Source: Mesostigma viride
Taxonomy: Eukaryota; Streptophyta; Mesostigmatophyceae; Mesostigmatales; Mesostigmataceae
Direction of reading: 5' to 3'
Assembly: GCA_009746045.1 (NCBI GenBank)
Contig: RPFO01000106.1
Location: 111,001-175,000, forward strand
DNA length: 64,000 bases
Below are positions 1 to 11,880 of this stretch, piece by piece. How positions within the stretch are numbered: position 1 is the first letter of the stretch; the number at the start of each line of letters is the position of its first letter. Below the pieces are notes generated by a model, which was not told the DNA's origin, did no database searches, and worked only from the letters and a program-made list of their open reading frames with translations. The translations under genes and the position numbers were made by a program.

Positions 1-2230
1 GCATTGAAAGCAACCGGAATTATCACGTCTGCGGGAGTTACAGGTTACAATCCGCTTAACTCGCTTACTTAGAACGATGCGGTTGAGAATGACAGTCGGA
101 ACCTTGTTCTTGACGTGCGCCCAGGCCGCCAGCTGCGCGGGCCAGCTCAAGAAATATATATTAAAGGACGGCGACGCGTGGGAAGCACCCAGCCTTGCGG
201 CAAAAGAAAAATATGGCTCGCGCTCGCCCTGGTTTTCGCCAGGCGCGACTGCGACATCACGACGAAAAAATAGAGACTCTTTGACGCATGCAACTGCCCA
301 GGTCCCTCTTCTCCCCATGTCGCCCATAAACCCAGAAGCGTACCATAACCCATACTCGCGATATCCGCAGCGCCTGGGCGGAAAAAGAAATTGTAAAACC
401 GAACTGCGATCTGACCTATCATGCGATCTACGTAGCTCTCAGATTTTCTTCAACAATGCCAAAATCCGTTCATGAACAAAATTTTCGACATATACAAAGC
501 ACCTGCACGTGAAGAATAGCATCTTCGAAATCACTAGGTGACGATCTAAAATGCTGTCTTCGTCCGGGGCAAAATAATGCCCTATAACATTCAGGCAAGC
601 CTCGGAACTGGCACGACCCCATAGCCGCCACTCGACAAAACACTCGATTGCATTGCGATGTTCTTGCTGTTGTAGGTACTTTTCGTCGCCTCATATTTTC
701 CAGGTACGGTCGACCCCTGTCGACCCCAGGGGCTTGGCGCGCTCAGTACCTATCCCAGTTTCGCGCCAAAACACACCAAGTGACCCTAGGACCAAATTTG
801 GCGCCAAAACCACGCCCCTGACCCCCCCCGTCTCAAACGAGGACTATGTCCTCAAATGAGGACATTTGGTTTTTGGACACCAGATGTCGCTGCTACAGCA
901 AAACGTCGGCGCTAGAGCGAAAGGTTGTTGCCGAAACATGAAGATGTTGTCACTAAAACTGGCAGATGTAGTCGTTGAAAAAGAAGGCATTGGCACGACT
1001 AGAAGAACTCGTTACCACCACCACACTGTGTCGGCTGATTGTTGTTGTCGTGTAGAGCTCGTTGCCGTTTCAGCGGGTCGGGCAGATTGACGCAGTGTCG
1101 AATAGGCGACAGCAGCAGAATCACTTGAGTTGGCTCGTCTGGTGCGTTAGCTTGGGCTCAGGAAAATGTGCTCTGGCTCGGCTTGTTCGTGAGAACCGGT
1201 ATGCCAGACGCATAGCCTACTCCGCAACACAGACTGCAAAAATAAATGCGCTGCACAGTGAAGAATGCGCTCTATACAGTTCAGCAGGGTTAGTGAAACC
1301 GCCAGGTGACTGGCCGCTGAGCTAGATAGAAAGCTTTCTTCTAAATGTCTCAACCAGGACGAATGCTATCGTTCTTGTTCTTCCCTCGGTAGAAAAAACG
1401 TTGGTAGGCGGAAATGGTTGATGTATACTGAAAGAGTCAGTACACGGAAACTCGTCCCATGCTTTGATAAGTCTGTTCAGAGGTCAAACCTCCGATTACC
1501 AATGTAACAGAATAAAATGGTGGTCTCTGCTCCACTAAATGCACAGATCTTTTACCTCCTGTCATTAAAGACAGAACGGACTTATCAAACCCCAAGAGAC
1601 AGGGGAGATTCCTAGCACTCTCCAGGAATCGTAGAGGGTGGTCGTTTCCCGTCTAGAGGCCTCTCCTACGAGACGGTACTTACGCGATAGAGAGCAGTGG
1701 TTCCCTTTTGGTCGGGCGTCTCTCTGCTTGTTCATACAGACACAAGACTTCCTGTCTATCGGATATGGCTGTCCAATAACAGGGCCTGAAGTGAGCATGT
1801 TTGGTTATTAGAAATAACTTCACATAATTGGGGGTATCCGCGTGATGGCTATGGTGACAAACAGGCAAAGCTTATGTCCCCGCCGACACAGAGGAGTCCA
1901 ACGCAATCCTACAGGTCTCAGCCAATCAGAACACAGATGAACCGGTAAGGTTCTCTCTCTGTATGCTTTACACCCCTAACTTACGAAAGATACTAACTGA
2001 CATTGATCAGTCAGATTACACATAGATTCCAAGGTACTGTCCCGTACCGTCCAGGGCCCAACACAAAGGACCATCAAAAGGGCACTCCGCATATAAGTCC
2101 CAAAAAGTCAAGTCAGGCCAGGAATCATTACACTTTGGCCGTACAAAAGACTCAGCCATTTACACTGAACGCTGAACTCCAAGTTCACGTCCACTTGGAT
2201 GTAACAGTATACACACTGTCAGAAAATACT
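1..2230. other. Unassigned sequence, no gene recognised
   Basis: Only short open frames (at most about 130 codons) occur here and none resembles a known family. Small inverted repeats are visible: near 838-868 the run GAGGACTATGTCCTC is a hairpin, and TTTGATAAGTC near 1459 recurs inverted near 1579. I see no splice-supported exon series, RNA gene or transposon terminus. It could hold old repeat relics or untranslated sequence of a gene outside the window. Confidence 0.6.
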
Positions 2231-2234
2231 GTTA

Positions 2235-2350
2235 CATGGCGGGAATGTAAACGACACTTGCTCTAGGTGCACCAGGGCACCTGCACCCCCCAGAGTCTTG
2301 GGCAACACCCAGCTAAGGGGAGCCCGTAATAGGGGGGGAAGATCAGCATA
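2235..2350 (-). repeat. Partial copy of dispersed repeat family B
   Basis: The stretch around TGTAAACGACACTTGCTC followed by a GGTGCACC/GGTGCACC-type run and a GGGGGAAGATCAGC run is repeated at 3015-3115 and, more divergently, at 50460-50530 and about 50910. It is a fragment of the repeat that forms the 3' part of the older minus-strand retroelement described at 2925-3302. Confidence 0.75.
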
Positions 2351-2920
2351 GCTTCCAGTAGCCCGCCGCTGCCACGGCTGCTAGACGGGACGGAGGTCCC
2401 GTTTCGTGATCGCTTTAAACTGCTGGGGAGCATGCTTCCTGACACCGCCGCCGATGTGGACACCCGCATCGGCCTGGCCTGGGCTCGGCACCGTTCGCTC
2501 AAAACCTACTGGCACTCGAAGGTCCTCGGCGAGCATCGCAAGTGCCTGCTCCTCAAGGTCCTGGTCCTCACGGTGCTCACGTATGGCGCCGAGGGAGGAA
2601 CGCTCACGGACACGCTGGCGGCCAAGCTAAACGGCACGGTAACCAGGATGCTCCGTCAGGCCGCCTGAATGTAGGGTTCTCCACGCATACCTGTCTTTAG
2701 AATCTTTGTACCAGGGCATGCCTCGCATTTCGGACGAGATTAGACAGCGTAGGATAGCATTCACGAGTAGGACATCTTGCTCGCACCAGCCAGGTAGACA
2801 CCGACCTCGGTCTGGCCGGTCCCCAGCGGCTTGGCCAGCCGGGGCGGCATATCCTGACCTGGCCTGGTCCCAAGGACATTCCTAAGAAGGTAGGCAAACA
2901 TGTCATAAATTAATTAATTA
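2350..2920 (+). pseudogene. Broken LINE fragment (end of RT and downstream region)
   Basis: Translation near 2370-2665 gives a post-catalytic reverse transcriptase segment of the non-LTR type, with the order FKLLGSML, ADVDTRIGLAWARHRSLK and LLLKVLVLTVLTYGAE. This is the thumb-side region seen in many LINE polymerases. Downstream, several frames carry remnants of the same C-terminal domain that is better preserved at 31470-31640 (DEIRQRRIAFVGHLAR, then GQPGRHILTWPGPKDIP). Stops and frameshifts break it. It ends in an ATTAATTAATTA-rich tail beside repeat B. The same family recurs at 10690-10930 (-), 31409-31977 (+) and 39700-40223 (+). Confidence 0.8.
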
Positions 2921-2924
2921 ATTA

Positions 2925-3302
2925 GGAACATAACTCCGTTGGGAGTAAATGTAGCACATATCCCAGAGAGGGCCATATGGCTTTTAATACATTCTGGGCT
3001 ACTTCCTGCAAGGGTGGGAATGTAAACGACACTTGCTCGAGGTGCACCAGGGCACCTGCACCCCCATGATCTATCAAGCTATACCCAGCGAAGGGGGAGC
3101 CTGTCATGGTGGGGGAAGATCAGCGTGGCTATGCACAAGCTAGGCATGGCTTCTCATCATGCAGAGAGTGGCTCTCTGTATAGGCAGGGCTGAGCTAATT
3201 CTTAATGCAGCATCCATGGGCGGTCCAGTATAGGCAGGGCGTAGCTAAATTTGTAAATGCATCATCCATGGCCATTATGGCGCACATGCGCTGGGGCCGC
3301 GT
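2925..3302 (-). repeat. Repeat B copy 1, left part (3' end of an old minus-strand retroelement)
   Basis: Read on the minus strand this ends with a GTGCTACAT / ACTCCCAACGGAGT hairpin and an AT-rich tail, the same kind of 3' end as the LINE tails elsewhere in the window. It breaks off at 3302 in GGGGCCGCGT, where the CACTA-like element begins, and resumes at 18585. Related sequence: 30165-30296 (uninterrupted across this point) and 50345-51215. Confidence 0.8.
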
Positions 3303-3351
3303 CACTATACTTTTCGTCCGAGGGTAGTAAAAAGGATCCGAGGCGTAAATT
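3303..3351 (+). repeat. Left 49-bp TIR of the CACTA-like element
   Basis: Exact inverted match of 18536-18584. It starts CACTATAC and includes the palindromic GGATCC. It merges into the subterminal array at 3352. Confidence 0.9.
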
Positions 3352-3625
3352 ACGAGGTGGTAATTTACGGCACAGACTACTCTTACCGTTTGTATAAGAG
3401 TTCGGATCTTTCTCGTAAGCTACGAGTTAGATCCGAGGTAAGATCCGACGTCGTAATTTACGAGGTAGTAATTTACGAGGTAGTAATTTACGAGGTAGTA
3501 ATGTACGAGGTAGTAATGTACGAGGTAGTAATGTACGAGGTAGTAATTTACGAGGTAGTAAGGTACGAGGTAGTAATTTGCGAGGTAGTAATTTACGAGT
3601 TGGTAATTTACGATCCCGGTACTCG
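3352..3625 (+). repeat. Left subterminal array, unit about TTTACGAGGTAGTAA
   Basis: About a dozen copies of a 15-bp unit (TTTACGAGGTAGTAA with variants TGTACGAGG and TTGCGAGG) occur here, preceded by GATCCGAGG-type copies. CACTA elements are known to carry such short subterminal repeats as binding sites for their DNA-binding protein (TNPA in maize). That role is inferred here. A 138-codon open frame (3357-3773) merely reads through the array and is not called as a gene. Confidence 0.8.
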
Positions 3626-4329
3626 GTCCCGTAGGTTACGACGTCGTATGCTTCTCGCGTACACTACCGGTACTACAATCATGTCGCTATGTCGTTCTGA
3701 ATTGCAGTACGCATGTCACTTATCAGAATTTCACTTTGATTTCACTTATCATTTCGGTCAACCTAACCCCTAACACCCATTTACCCGGGGGAAAAAAATG
3801 AATGGCATTTGCAGCAAGGCTCATGCAAGACGAGTTCCTATTTCATAAAAAATTTCATTATTAAATGCAGGATTACATGTCATGCACAAAAATCCAACGC
3901 CTTCACAGAAAATAGCATATCAAGTCTTCTGACGACAATATCAAGTCAATATCAAATTCGTGGCTTCTCTTCGTGGCTTGAAATACTGTTTCCATGCGGT
4001 GCTTAGGACAGCTCCGGGGATGTCGGCACCGCACAGAAGCTCCATCCGGGAGCAAGTGCGCCGGGGGAAGATGTTGTACATCCAGAGCTCGATATGTGCG
4101 GGAAGCCGTCGTGTTGGAAACCGAGGTGTCTGCACATAATTCCGCGCGCAGGCAGCTTGTGCCTTTACGGGGGAAGACCTGCGACACAAAAACCGTGTCC
4201 GGACAATGCAATACGGAGAAATGGCAACGGCAGATGGAGTCGGCTAAGGCCGCTTGTAAGGAAAGTGATTTTTAATGCACGAATAAATGTATAATGCATG
4301 CTACATCGCCATCGCTTGGGCGGTGAAAA

Positions 4330-4562
4330 GACAAGGACCAACCACATGCCCCCACCTACCCTTCGTGCATCCCGCCCTTGACGAGGCACAACCATGTGCC
4401 CCCACCTACCCTTTGTGCGTCCCTCCCTTGACAAGAAACAAGCACGTGCACCTATCTAACCTTTGTGCATCCCTTCCTTGGCAAGGAACAAGCACACCCA
4501 CCCACCTACTCCACATGCATCCCTCCCTTGACAAGGAACAAGCACGATCACCCAGCTACCCA
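4330..4562 (+). repeat. About 57-bp imperfect tandem repeat, four copies
   Basis: Units share the order CATCCCTCCCTTGACAAG, AACAAGCAC, CACCTACC. Copies differ by substitutions and small indels. No coding signal. Confidence 0.75.
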
Positions 4563-4789
4563 CTAGCACGGCAGCAAGGCAGACCTTACAATGGCAAGTG
4601 ATGTTTATCGGTAGAAACTGTTAGACAACTAGCAAACGAGCCAGCCGGTGAAGAGCAAGGCACGCATGCAAGGAATTTGTCGTTGCCTATGTCTACGCTT
4701 GTGTTTGTCACTGCAGTTGAAATCTGCATTTGCATCAGCAGGCCCGATCGAACCCCATGTCGCCACCCGCATTTCCACTTATACTTCAC

Positions 4790-5190
4790 GGCCCCTTATT
4801 CTTCTCTTGTGCCTGCCTTTGCCCTAACTGTTACCCTAGCATCTGCCCTTGCCCCTATCCTTTGATCCCCAGTGTTTGCCGTTGCCCTCATCCTTTCCCT
4901 AGTGCCTGCCCTTGTCTTCATCTTTTCCCTTGTGCCTGCCCTTGCCCTTGTCCGTTCCCTCGTGCTTGACTTGTCCTAATCTCTTTCCCTTGCGCCTGCC
5001 CTTGCCCTTATCCGCTTCCCTTGTGCCTGCCCCTGCCCTTGCCCTTGTCATTTCCCTTGAGCCTGCCCTTTTGGCAAGCACAAGTGCCTTTGTCCTTTCC
5101 TTGGCCTTGTGCTTGCTCTTCCAGTTTCCCTTTCCTTTGCTCGTGCGGTTGCCTTTGCTCTTACCCGGGTGCTTGCCCTTGCCGTTTGCA
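4790..5190 (+). repeat. CCCTTG-rich low-complexity satellite
   Basis: Degenerate tandem hexamer/18-mer array built on TGCCCTTGCCCTTGT-type units. Open frames on both strands (for example 4899-5198 on the minus strand, Lys/Gly-rich) are by-products of the low complexity. Confidence 0.8.
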
Positions 5191-5920
5191 AGCTGCATTA
5201 TTGTCTTAGCAAGCTAGCAAGTGCAAACTGGCACTGAGCCAGAAATGCAAGCAAAGCAGCCAGTGTAAATAAGGATGGACGGGAACAGTAGAAAGCTAGG
5301 GGTGGCAACGGTGCTAGAGCTCATGGCAACAAGGTGGTCCCATTCTTGCTGCATTGGGTGCGTTGCGTGGGTGGGATATTGCGAGAGGGGGACATTCTTG
5401 CCTTGGTTGTGTTTTCACATGCACCCGGTGCTTGAATTTATGCGTGCAAGGGTGGCTGGTATCCCAACCAACAGCCTAAGAGGAAAAAGAGTGCTTAGAA
5501 AGCAAGAATGACTTAATGTTGGTAATAGCAGTGGCGGCGGCAGCAAAAACTGTTGTTATAGATGCAAGCTACAACACTGCGGATGGTTTCTCACACTAAT
5601 GTGGATAATGATAATGCATGCCACTTAACGGGACCATATAAACCACAACAAGAATAAATCGTGAGAGCAAAAGAAAGGGGAGTACAAAATGGCCGGCTTA
5701 CCTAGCTACAGCAAAAAAATTACATGAAAAACAAGATAACTCACCTTTGTCGCAGCAGTGACCATATCAGACAGCTCACAAAAACTTGTTGATCCTTGAA
5801 ACTTCCTGCTTGAAGGCAGCCACCAACGGTCTGGAGTTTTCACCCCAGTCCTTCTCAACAGCCAAGGAAAAGGGAAAGAGAGAGGAGGGGTGCGGGAGGG
5901 ACAAGAGAGCGGGGGTGGGA

Positions 5921-6027
<107 letters not shown>

Positions 6028-7030
6028 GAGAAGTGCGGGTGGGGGTGGGAGAGGTGGGATGGAAGATTCACTACGTTAGCAGGCGACTAAACTGCTACAA
6101 TGACACAAAACCACGGAGCTAGGCCCTTCACTCCATCAGATCAGAGTGAAAACCCATGTTGAAACTGGGACAAATGCCATTAGAATGTTACTATGACCGT
6201 GGCTAGTAAACGTGAATTGACACCCAGGTTGTGACTTCAACGATTGGAGGCAACCTTGCCAAGTCTCCCAAATGCAGTCGGCTAGACAAGCTTCACAAAA
6301 AACGCAGCAAACATGTTAACGTTGCTAATATTCCAACGACGCGCATCCGCAGTCCGGCTGCCAATGAAGTCTTCTTGGTCGCCAGCTGTGCACAGAGGAG
6401 TAACCGCTAGAGACGCCAATTTGCGAACAACTCATTACAATTACAAAGCGCAGGAAGCAGATGGCTATGCATCAACAATTACTTCCGCTCGCCCTCGTAT
6501 TTAGCCAGGTCTATCTGCCCAAACTGGGTAAATGTTTTGCGATCGGTGAAATTGGCACTCTAGTGACTTACTTTCCCAGAAAGTGTCCATTCACACGACA
6601 ACCGACTCACGCTCACACGTCGTGAGGAGTTGCCGATAGGATAAAGAAGCCGAACGATGAATTGCTGTACATAAATGCCACGCTAACGGCGTCGTGAACT
6701 GACTTCTTGCAATCACGATTAAAGTGCCCGGCCCAACAACAAATTGGCGACACACGACCCCGCAACTGGAAAAGAATTCTGGCCACATTGATATACATCG
6801 GTTTGATAAAGTAAAACCTCGCATTCGGTTCTGGCTAGCCTCAAACGCATGCGCCTTGAAACCTTTATCCTCCTGGCGGCCACAGTTTCTCGGTTCTCTT
6901 GTTCCGTTGGTCGTGCCGCTAGCGTGCCAGCCGCTCCAGTCCCTAAAATTCAAATTCGTGTTGTTCGAGAAAACGTTGTCGGGTCGGCGACGGCACGATG
7001 CCGGGCCGGGCTGCATGGGCCATGGAGGGT

Positions 7031-7300
7031 GGTGGTACACAAATACCGTACAGGTGGTACACAACTGCAGCCAGGACAACAGCCGGGCGCTGCGTACCTG
7101 CCGTGGGAAGGAGGGGGTGGTACACAAATACCGTACAGGTGGTACACAACTGCAGCCAGGACAACAGCGGTCGCTGCGTACCTGCCGTGGGAAGGAGGGG
7201 GGTGGTACACAAATACCGTACAGGTGGTACACAACTGCAGCCAGGACAACAGCCGGGCGCTGCGTACCTGCCGTGGGAAGGAGGGGGGGTACACAACTAC
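7031..7300 (+). repeat. 85-bp tandem repeat, about 3.2 copies
   Basis: The motif GGTGGTACACAAATACCG recurs at 7031, 7116 and 7201, spaced 85 bp, with a partial copy at about 7287. Each unit also holds a second GGTGGTACACAACTGCAG half. Because 85 is not a multiple of three, all frames are sampled, and the resulting repeat peptides are not a gene. Confidence 0.9.
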
Positions 7301-7370
7301 GGTATACCGGCCTAGTACAGCCCGATGTAATTCCCGAGGGCCTACATGTAAAGACCGACGGGCATAATCA

Positions 7371-8035
7371 ACGACCTATATTACCAATAGCCGCCGCATA
7401 TCAAACAGGTCGTATTCATGACGCCCGTCGAGGGCGATGACGGTGACGGCGTCACCGTCATCGCCCTCGACGGGCCAACATCTAAACTCTTCTCTTAATC
7501 AACAATCTATATTACCAATAGCCGCCGCCTATCAAACAGATCCTATTCATCGCGCGCGTTAAGCCGTTAACGCCCCGTCATCGCCCCGTGATCATCGCCA
7601 TGCCGAGGGCCAACCTCTTAACTCTTTATTGGGAGTAATAGTAAACGACCTATATTACCAATAGCCGCCGCATATAAAAAAGGTCGTATTCACGACGCCC
7701 GTCGAGGGCGATGACGGTGACGGCGTCACCGTCATCGCCCTCGACGGGCCAACATCTAAACTCTTCTCTTAATCAACAAACTCTTCTCTTAATCAACAAA
7801 CTATATTACCAATAGCCGCCGCTTATCAAACAGATCCTATTCATCACGCGCGTCAACGCCCCGTCATCGCCCCGTCATCGCCCCGTCATCGCCATGCCGA
7901 GGGCCAACCTCTTAACTCTTTATTGGGAGTAATAGTAAACGACCTATATTACCAATAGCTGCCGCCTATCAAACAGGTCCTTTCCATCACGCCCGTCGAG
8001 AGCGATGACGGTGACGGCCGTCACCGTCATCGCCC
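7371..8035 (+). repeat. Tandem units of 270-295 bp with near-perfect 53-bp palindromes
   Basis: Three units start ACGACCTATATTACC at 7371, 7645 and 7939. The first two each hold a palindrome with 25-bp arms (GCCCGTCGAGGGCGATGACG...) around a GGC centre, at 7423-7475 and 7697-7749. The third palindrome (about 7991-8035) is degenerate. Each unit also carries CTATATTACCAATAG twice and a CGCCCCGTCATCG array. No protein is encoded. Confidence 0.85.
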
Positions 8036-9569
8036 TGCCGGCATTGCCATACAAGAAGAAGCTCTCGATCCCAGGTATAGACTACCTCGGGTATCATCAT
8101 CGTAATTGCTAGCATCGAGATCATTCATACCTACCGACGATGGCCAGCTGCAAAAGAAAAATGTCGACCAACAGACAGGACCTATCGCCGGGAACCCTCA
8201 AGGCAATAAGGGCGAGACAGGCTTTCACCGTTAAGTAAAGTTGTCCACATCGTGCTAAGGAATTTGTGCTAATCTATGAGTACCTATATGGACACTTTGT
8301 CGCATTTTTTACATGGCAAATAAGCGATGTATGTGTCATGTAGGCTGCCATTGGTGCATGCATGCATGGGCCAGCAATGATGGTCAGAGGTACATTGTGC
8401 CTATGAGATAACCATCGATTTGTTGATCAGCAAGTGATTCATTACGTGAGACAACAATATGTTTGGGGGCTAAGCTTCTTACATTCCAAGTCACATGGCC
8501 CGCCATAATTGTTTTCTTATGTGTTTAAGGTTAGGGCTCTGTTCATGACTGAACGTCATGAACGCGCTCTATTAATGACATTGATTAATTGATTTTAATT
8601 AGTCTCATGTCCATGTTGGGGGACCGGGATCTCTGAATTCCCCAAAGAAGATATAGTGGAAGTCACCCCAAGACGTCAATATCCGTCAAGACGTCAATAA
8701 CAACATGTATGTCCACAGCTCAGCTAGTAGTCTAAAATATGGGCCTCGAGCTAATCTTGCACGCAAGCAATGCCTATCATCAAGGATTAATTAATGCCTA
8801 TCAACAAGGAGACAATCATGCTTGTTAAATTTCCTAGGACCCACAACTGGGGGGTCGTAGTCTTTGACAATGTCCGCCTGGGCAACGCTACTAATCCTAC
8901 ACATCCGAGGTCCCATGTCTGAATAAGAGGGGTTGAGCGGATGACGCCAACAGTGTCTGTGCTCTGCATGTCAGCTAAAATCATATCGCGGAGACAAACA
9001 TATGGCGGTATGTCCCGATTTCTGGCCTGCGCTGGTTGTCTCTTTGATATGGCGGTATGTCCAATGTTGGCCACTGCGTCGCCTAACAGGTTCTTACATG
9101 GTCGGCAAGGGCCTGACCATGTAAGAAGATATCTCCCTGGCTGGCCAGTCCACAAGGAACCAGCACAGACCTCATCTGAATCAACCTGATTAATTAACTA
9201 ACTACTTAATTCATTTATTAAACTCATGCCCCCATTAGGGAGTCAAGGAGCATTAGCTAACCCCGATTAATTAATTAATTAATTAATTAAACACGTGCTC
9301 CTGTTGGGGAGTCACGGAGCACCGAAGTGCTTTTAATCCCTGTGTGTGCACAACAGGAGAAAGGGCAGAGACCCCCAGTCTCCTTCATGCCTAAGGCATG
9401 CCACAGCTGCATTCGGGAACGCTAGCTAGCTAAACGGACACGCTAACGATCCGGCAATCTGTGGGTGCAATAAGACCCATGTGAGCATGGCATAACACTA
9501 GGAGCGTGGGCAAGTAATCTCATCATAGCCAGGACGTAGCATGGCTGTACTAGGACTATACCCCGATCA
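8036..9569. other. Non-coding interior of the CACTA-like element with LINE-tail relics
   Basis: No gene is recognised. Relics of minus-strand LINE 3' ends (TTGGGGAGTC hairpin motif beside ATTAATTA runs) appear near 8575-8640, 9195-9260 and 9262-9330. A minus-strand frame near 9070-9155 contains TGQPGRYLLTWSGP, resembling the LINE C-terminal segment at 31560-31620, so it is probably a decayed LINE piece. Confidence 0.55.
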
Positions 9570-10472
9570 ATGGATGGATGGATGGATGGATGGATGGATG
9601 GATGGATGGATGGATGGATGGATGGATGGATGGATGGATGGATGGATGGATGGATGGATGGATGGATGGATGGATGGATGGATGGATGGATGGATGGATG
9701 GATGGATGGATGGATGGATGGATGGATGGATGGATGGATGGATGGATGGATGGATGGATGGATGGATGGATGGATGGATGGATGGATGGATGGATGGATG
9801 GATGGATGGATGGATGGATGGATGGATGGATGGATGGATGGATGGATGGATGGATGGATGGATGGATGGATGGATGGATGGATGGATGGATGGATGGATG
9901 GATGGATGGATGGATGGATGGATGGATGGATGGATGGATGGATGGATGGATGGATGGATGGATGGATGGATGGATGGATGGATGGATGGATGGATGGATG
10001 GATGGATGGATGGATGGATGGATGGATGGATGGATGGATGGATGGATGGATGGATGGATGGATGGATGGATGGATGGATGGATGGATGGATGGATGGATG
10101 GATGGATGGATGGATGGATGGATGGATGGATGGATGGATGGATGGATGGATGGATGGATGGATGGATGGATGGATGGATGGATGGATGGATGGATGGATG
10201 GATGGATGGATGGATGGATGGATGGATGGATGGATGGATGGATGGATGGATGGATGGATGGATGGATGGATGGATGGATGGATGGATGGATGGATGGATG
10301 GATGGATGGATGGATGGATGGATGGATGGATGGATGGATGGATGGATGGATGGATGGATGGATGGATGGATGGATGGATGGATGGATGGATGGATGGATG
10401 GATGGATGGATGGATGGATGGATGGATGGATGGATGGATGGATGGATGGATGGATGGATGGATGGATGGATG
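9570..10472 (+). repeat. Uninterrupted (ATGG)n array, 903 bp
   Basis: About 226 tandem copies of ATGG with no visible interruption. All six frames are open through it, giving (MDGW)n and (IHPS)n peptides that are artefacts of the repeat. Assembled length may differ from true length. Confidence 0.98.
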
Positions 10473-10689
10473 TCAGGCTTGTCTTACATGATGCAGTGGA
10501 ACTTTGGTGCTGGAGGGTTAATTGTGGCCCGGTCTGGTTTAGCTTCAGTGCTCTCATGGCGGCCTTCATTTGTAATTATTTGAATGCATGCCCATTGGGC
10601 CATGCATAGTGTATATTTTTTACGCATGCACGCCCATTATGTATCGCTGGGTCCATCCCATCAATGCTTGTTTATTGCCAGGTCTGGTG

Positions 10690-10930
10690 TAAGTAAGTTA
10701 GTGCTATCTAGTCTACAAAATCCTCACTACACTTCTCCCCAAAGCGCCCCTTCCGCTTTGGGGGAGGGGGCTTACCCACATGGGCTGGCGTGTGAGCCGG
10801 GACATTGGTCTTCCACCTCTTCTTGTTCTGCATAGCAACAGAGAGCGAAGAAATGCGGTGTGGGGACCCCTTCTCGTGGTAATGCGTTACATGTACTCCC
10901 CACCGGGCTTTGCTCTTCATGGGTTCATAA
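10690..10930 (-). pseudogene. Minus-strand LINE 3'-end fragment
   Basis: The minus strand encodes AMQNKKRWKTNVPAHTPAHV and GKPPPPKRKGRF, matching the end of the better copy at 31740-31840 (+). No upstream RT is attached, so this is a 5'-truncated, mutated copy. It is followed at 10955-11050 by a piece of repeat B. Confidence 0.8.
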
Positions 10931-11880
10931 AGACAACAATTATTCAGTAAGAATTTAATAAATTAGGAACATATATCCGTTGGGAGTCACTGTTACACAT
11001 ATACCTGAAAAGGGGCATATGATTTTAAATACATTCTGAGCTACAACCTGCACGTGCATGGGTTTAGTTAACTGGCACCTATACTAGAGGCCTGACATGG
11101 GGTGGAGCTTCAGTGCTTCCCCGCCTTCTCCTTCTCCCACACTAGGTGCTCCGCGTCCTTCTTCTCCGGCCCTGCCCATGGGTGCACCGGCCCCGCCTCC
11201 TCCTTCTCCTCTCGGGACGATTCGCGCTCCACGCATGGCTGCAGCATCAGTTAGCACGGGCAAGACATAGCAGTAACCGCGCTATTGCTGTTCTAGCACC
11301 AGCCTAGCAGACTGCCATGATCACTCAGCAAACCCACGACAGCTAAACCCTTGGCTGTCACAACCAGTCCATGCATCATTAAGTATGGGTACAGGGAAAG
11401 CTTCCCGCATATCCATGGCCATATGGATGGCAGCAACACAACGACTTGCCCCCTAGCCCCCCGTGCACACACAAAAACGTGGGTCGTGGCTTCCACGCCC
11501 CATCCGCCATGCATGACAGCGCGTACCTTACTCGCATTCACACCGGGCTGCATCCCAGCGCCGTTGCTGTCCCCATGTGACACGTCGGCTGATTAAGCAG
11601 ACACACAGCAGAGTCTGATGTAAACCGCTAAACCCCAAACCCATGCAGACCACAGTCAAGGACGCGTGCATGTCAAGCCATGCCAATTGTGAACCGTACA
11701 GCAATTTACTTTTCAAGCCTGAAGAGGTGGATAGCAGATACTAGCCTGGAAGAGGTTACAGGGGCACATGTCCATTAGCGAGCGGAACAACACAGCATAC
11801 ACCCTACAAGCGTACCGCACAATGTCCTCCTGCAATTGTCTGCAGATCTCCCAATGCCGCAGACATCTCCACTGCTCTCA
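10931..11880. other. Repeat-B piece and unassigned DNA
   Basis: 10955-11050 matches the start of repeat B (CCGTTGGGAGTC, then a CATATGATTTTAAATACATTCTGAG-like order also seen at 2965-3000). About 11115-11275 is C-rich with a short Pro/Ser-rich plus-strand frame that could be an exon scrap. Nothing else is recognised. Confidence 0.5.

Noticed and set aside
4899-5217. Lys/Gly-rich and Leu/Pro-rich frames of about 100 codons
   Set aside because: By-products of the CCCTTG satellite.
6591-7440. 213- to 238-codon frames on both strands
   Set aside because: They translate the 85-bp tandem repeat; peptides repeat with shifting frame and have no family match.
7371-8035. Rolling-circle (geminivirus-like) origin from TATATTACC beside a hairpin
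   Set aside because: The nonanucleotide does not match the viral consensus, is not in the loop, and no replication protein is nearby.
9541-10609. Long open frames of (MDGW)n and (IHPS)n
   Set aside because: They only translate the ATGG tetranucleotide; every frame is open, and no flanking gene features exist.
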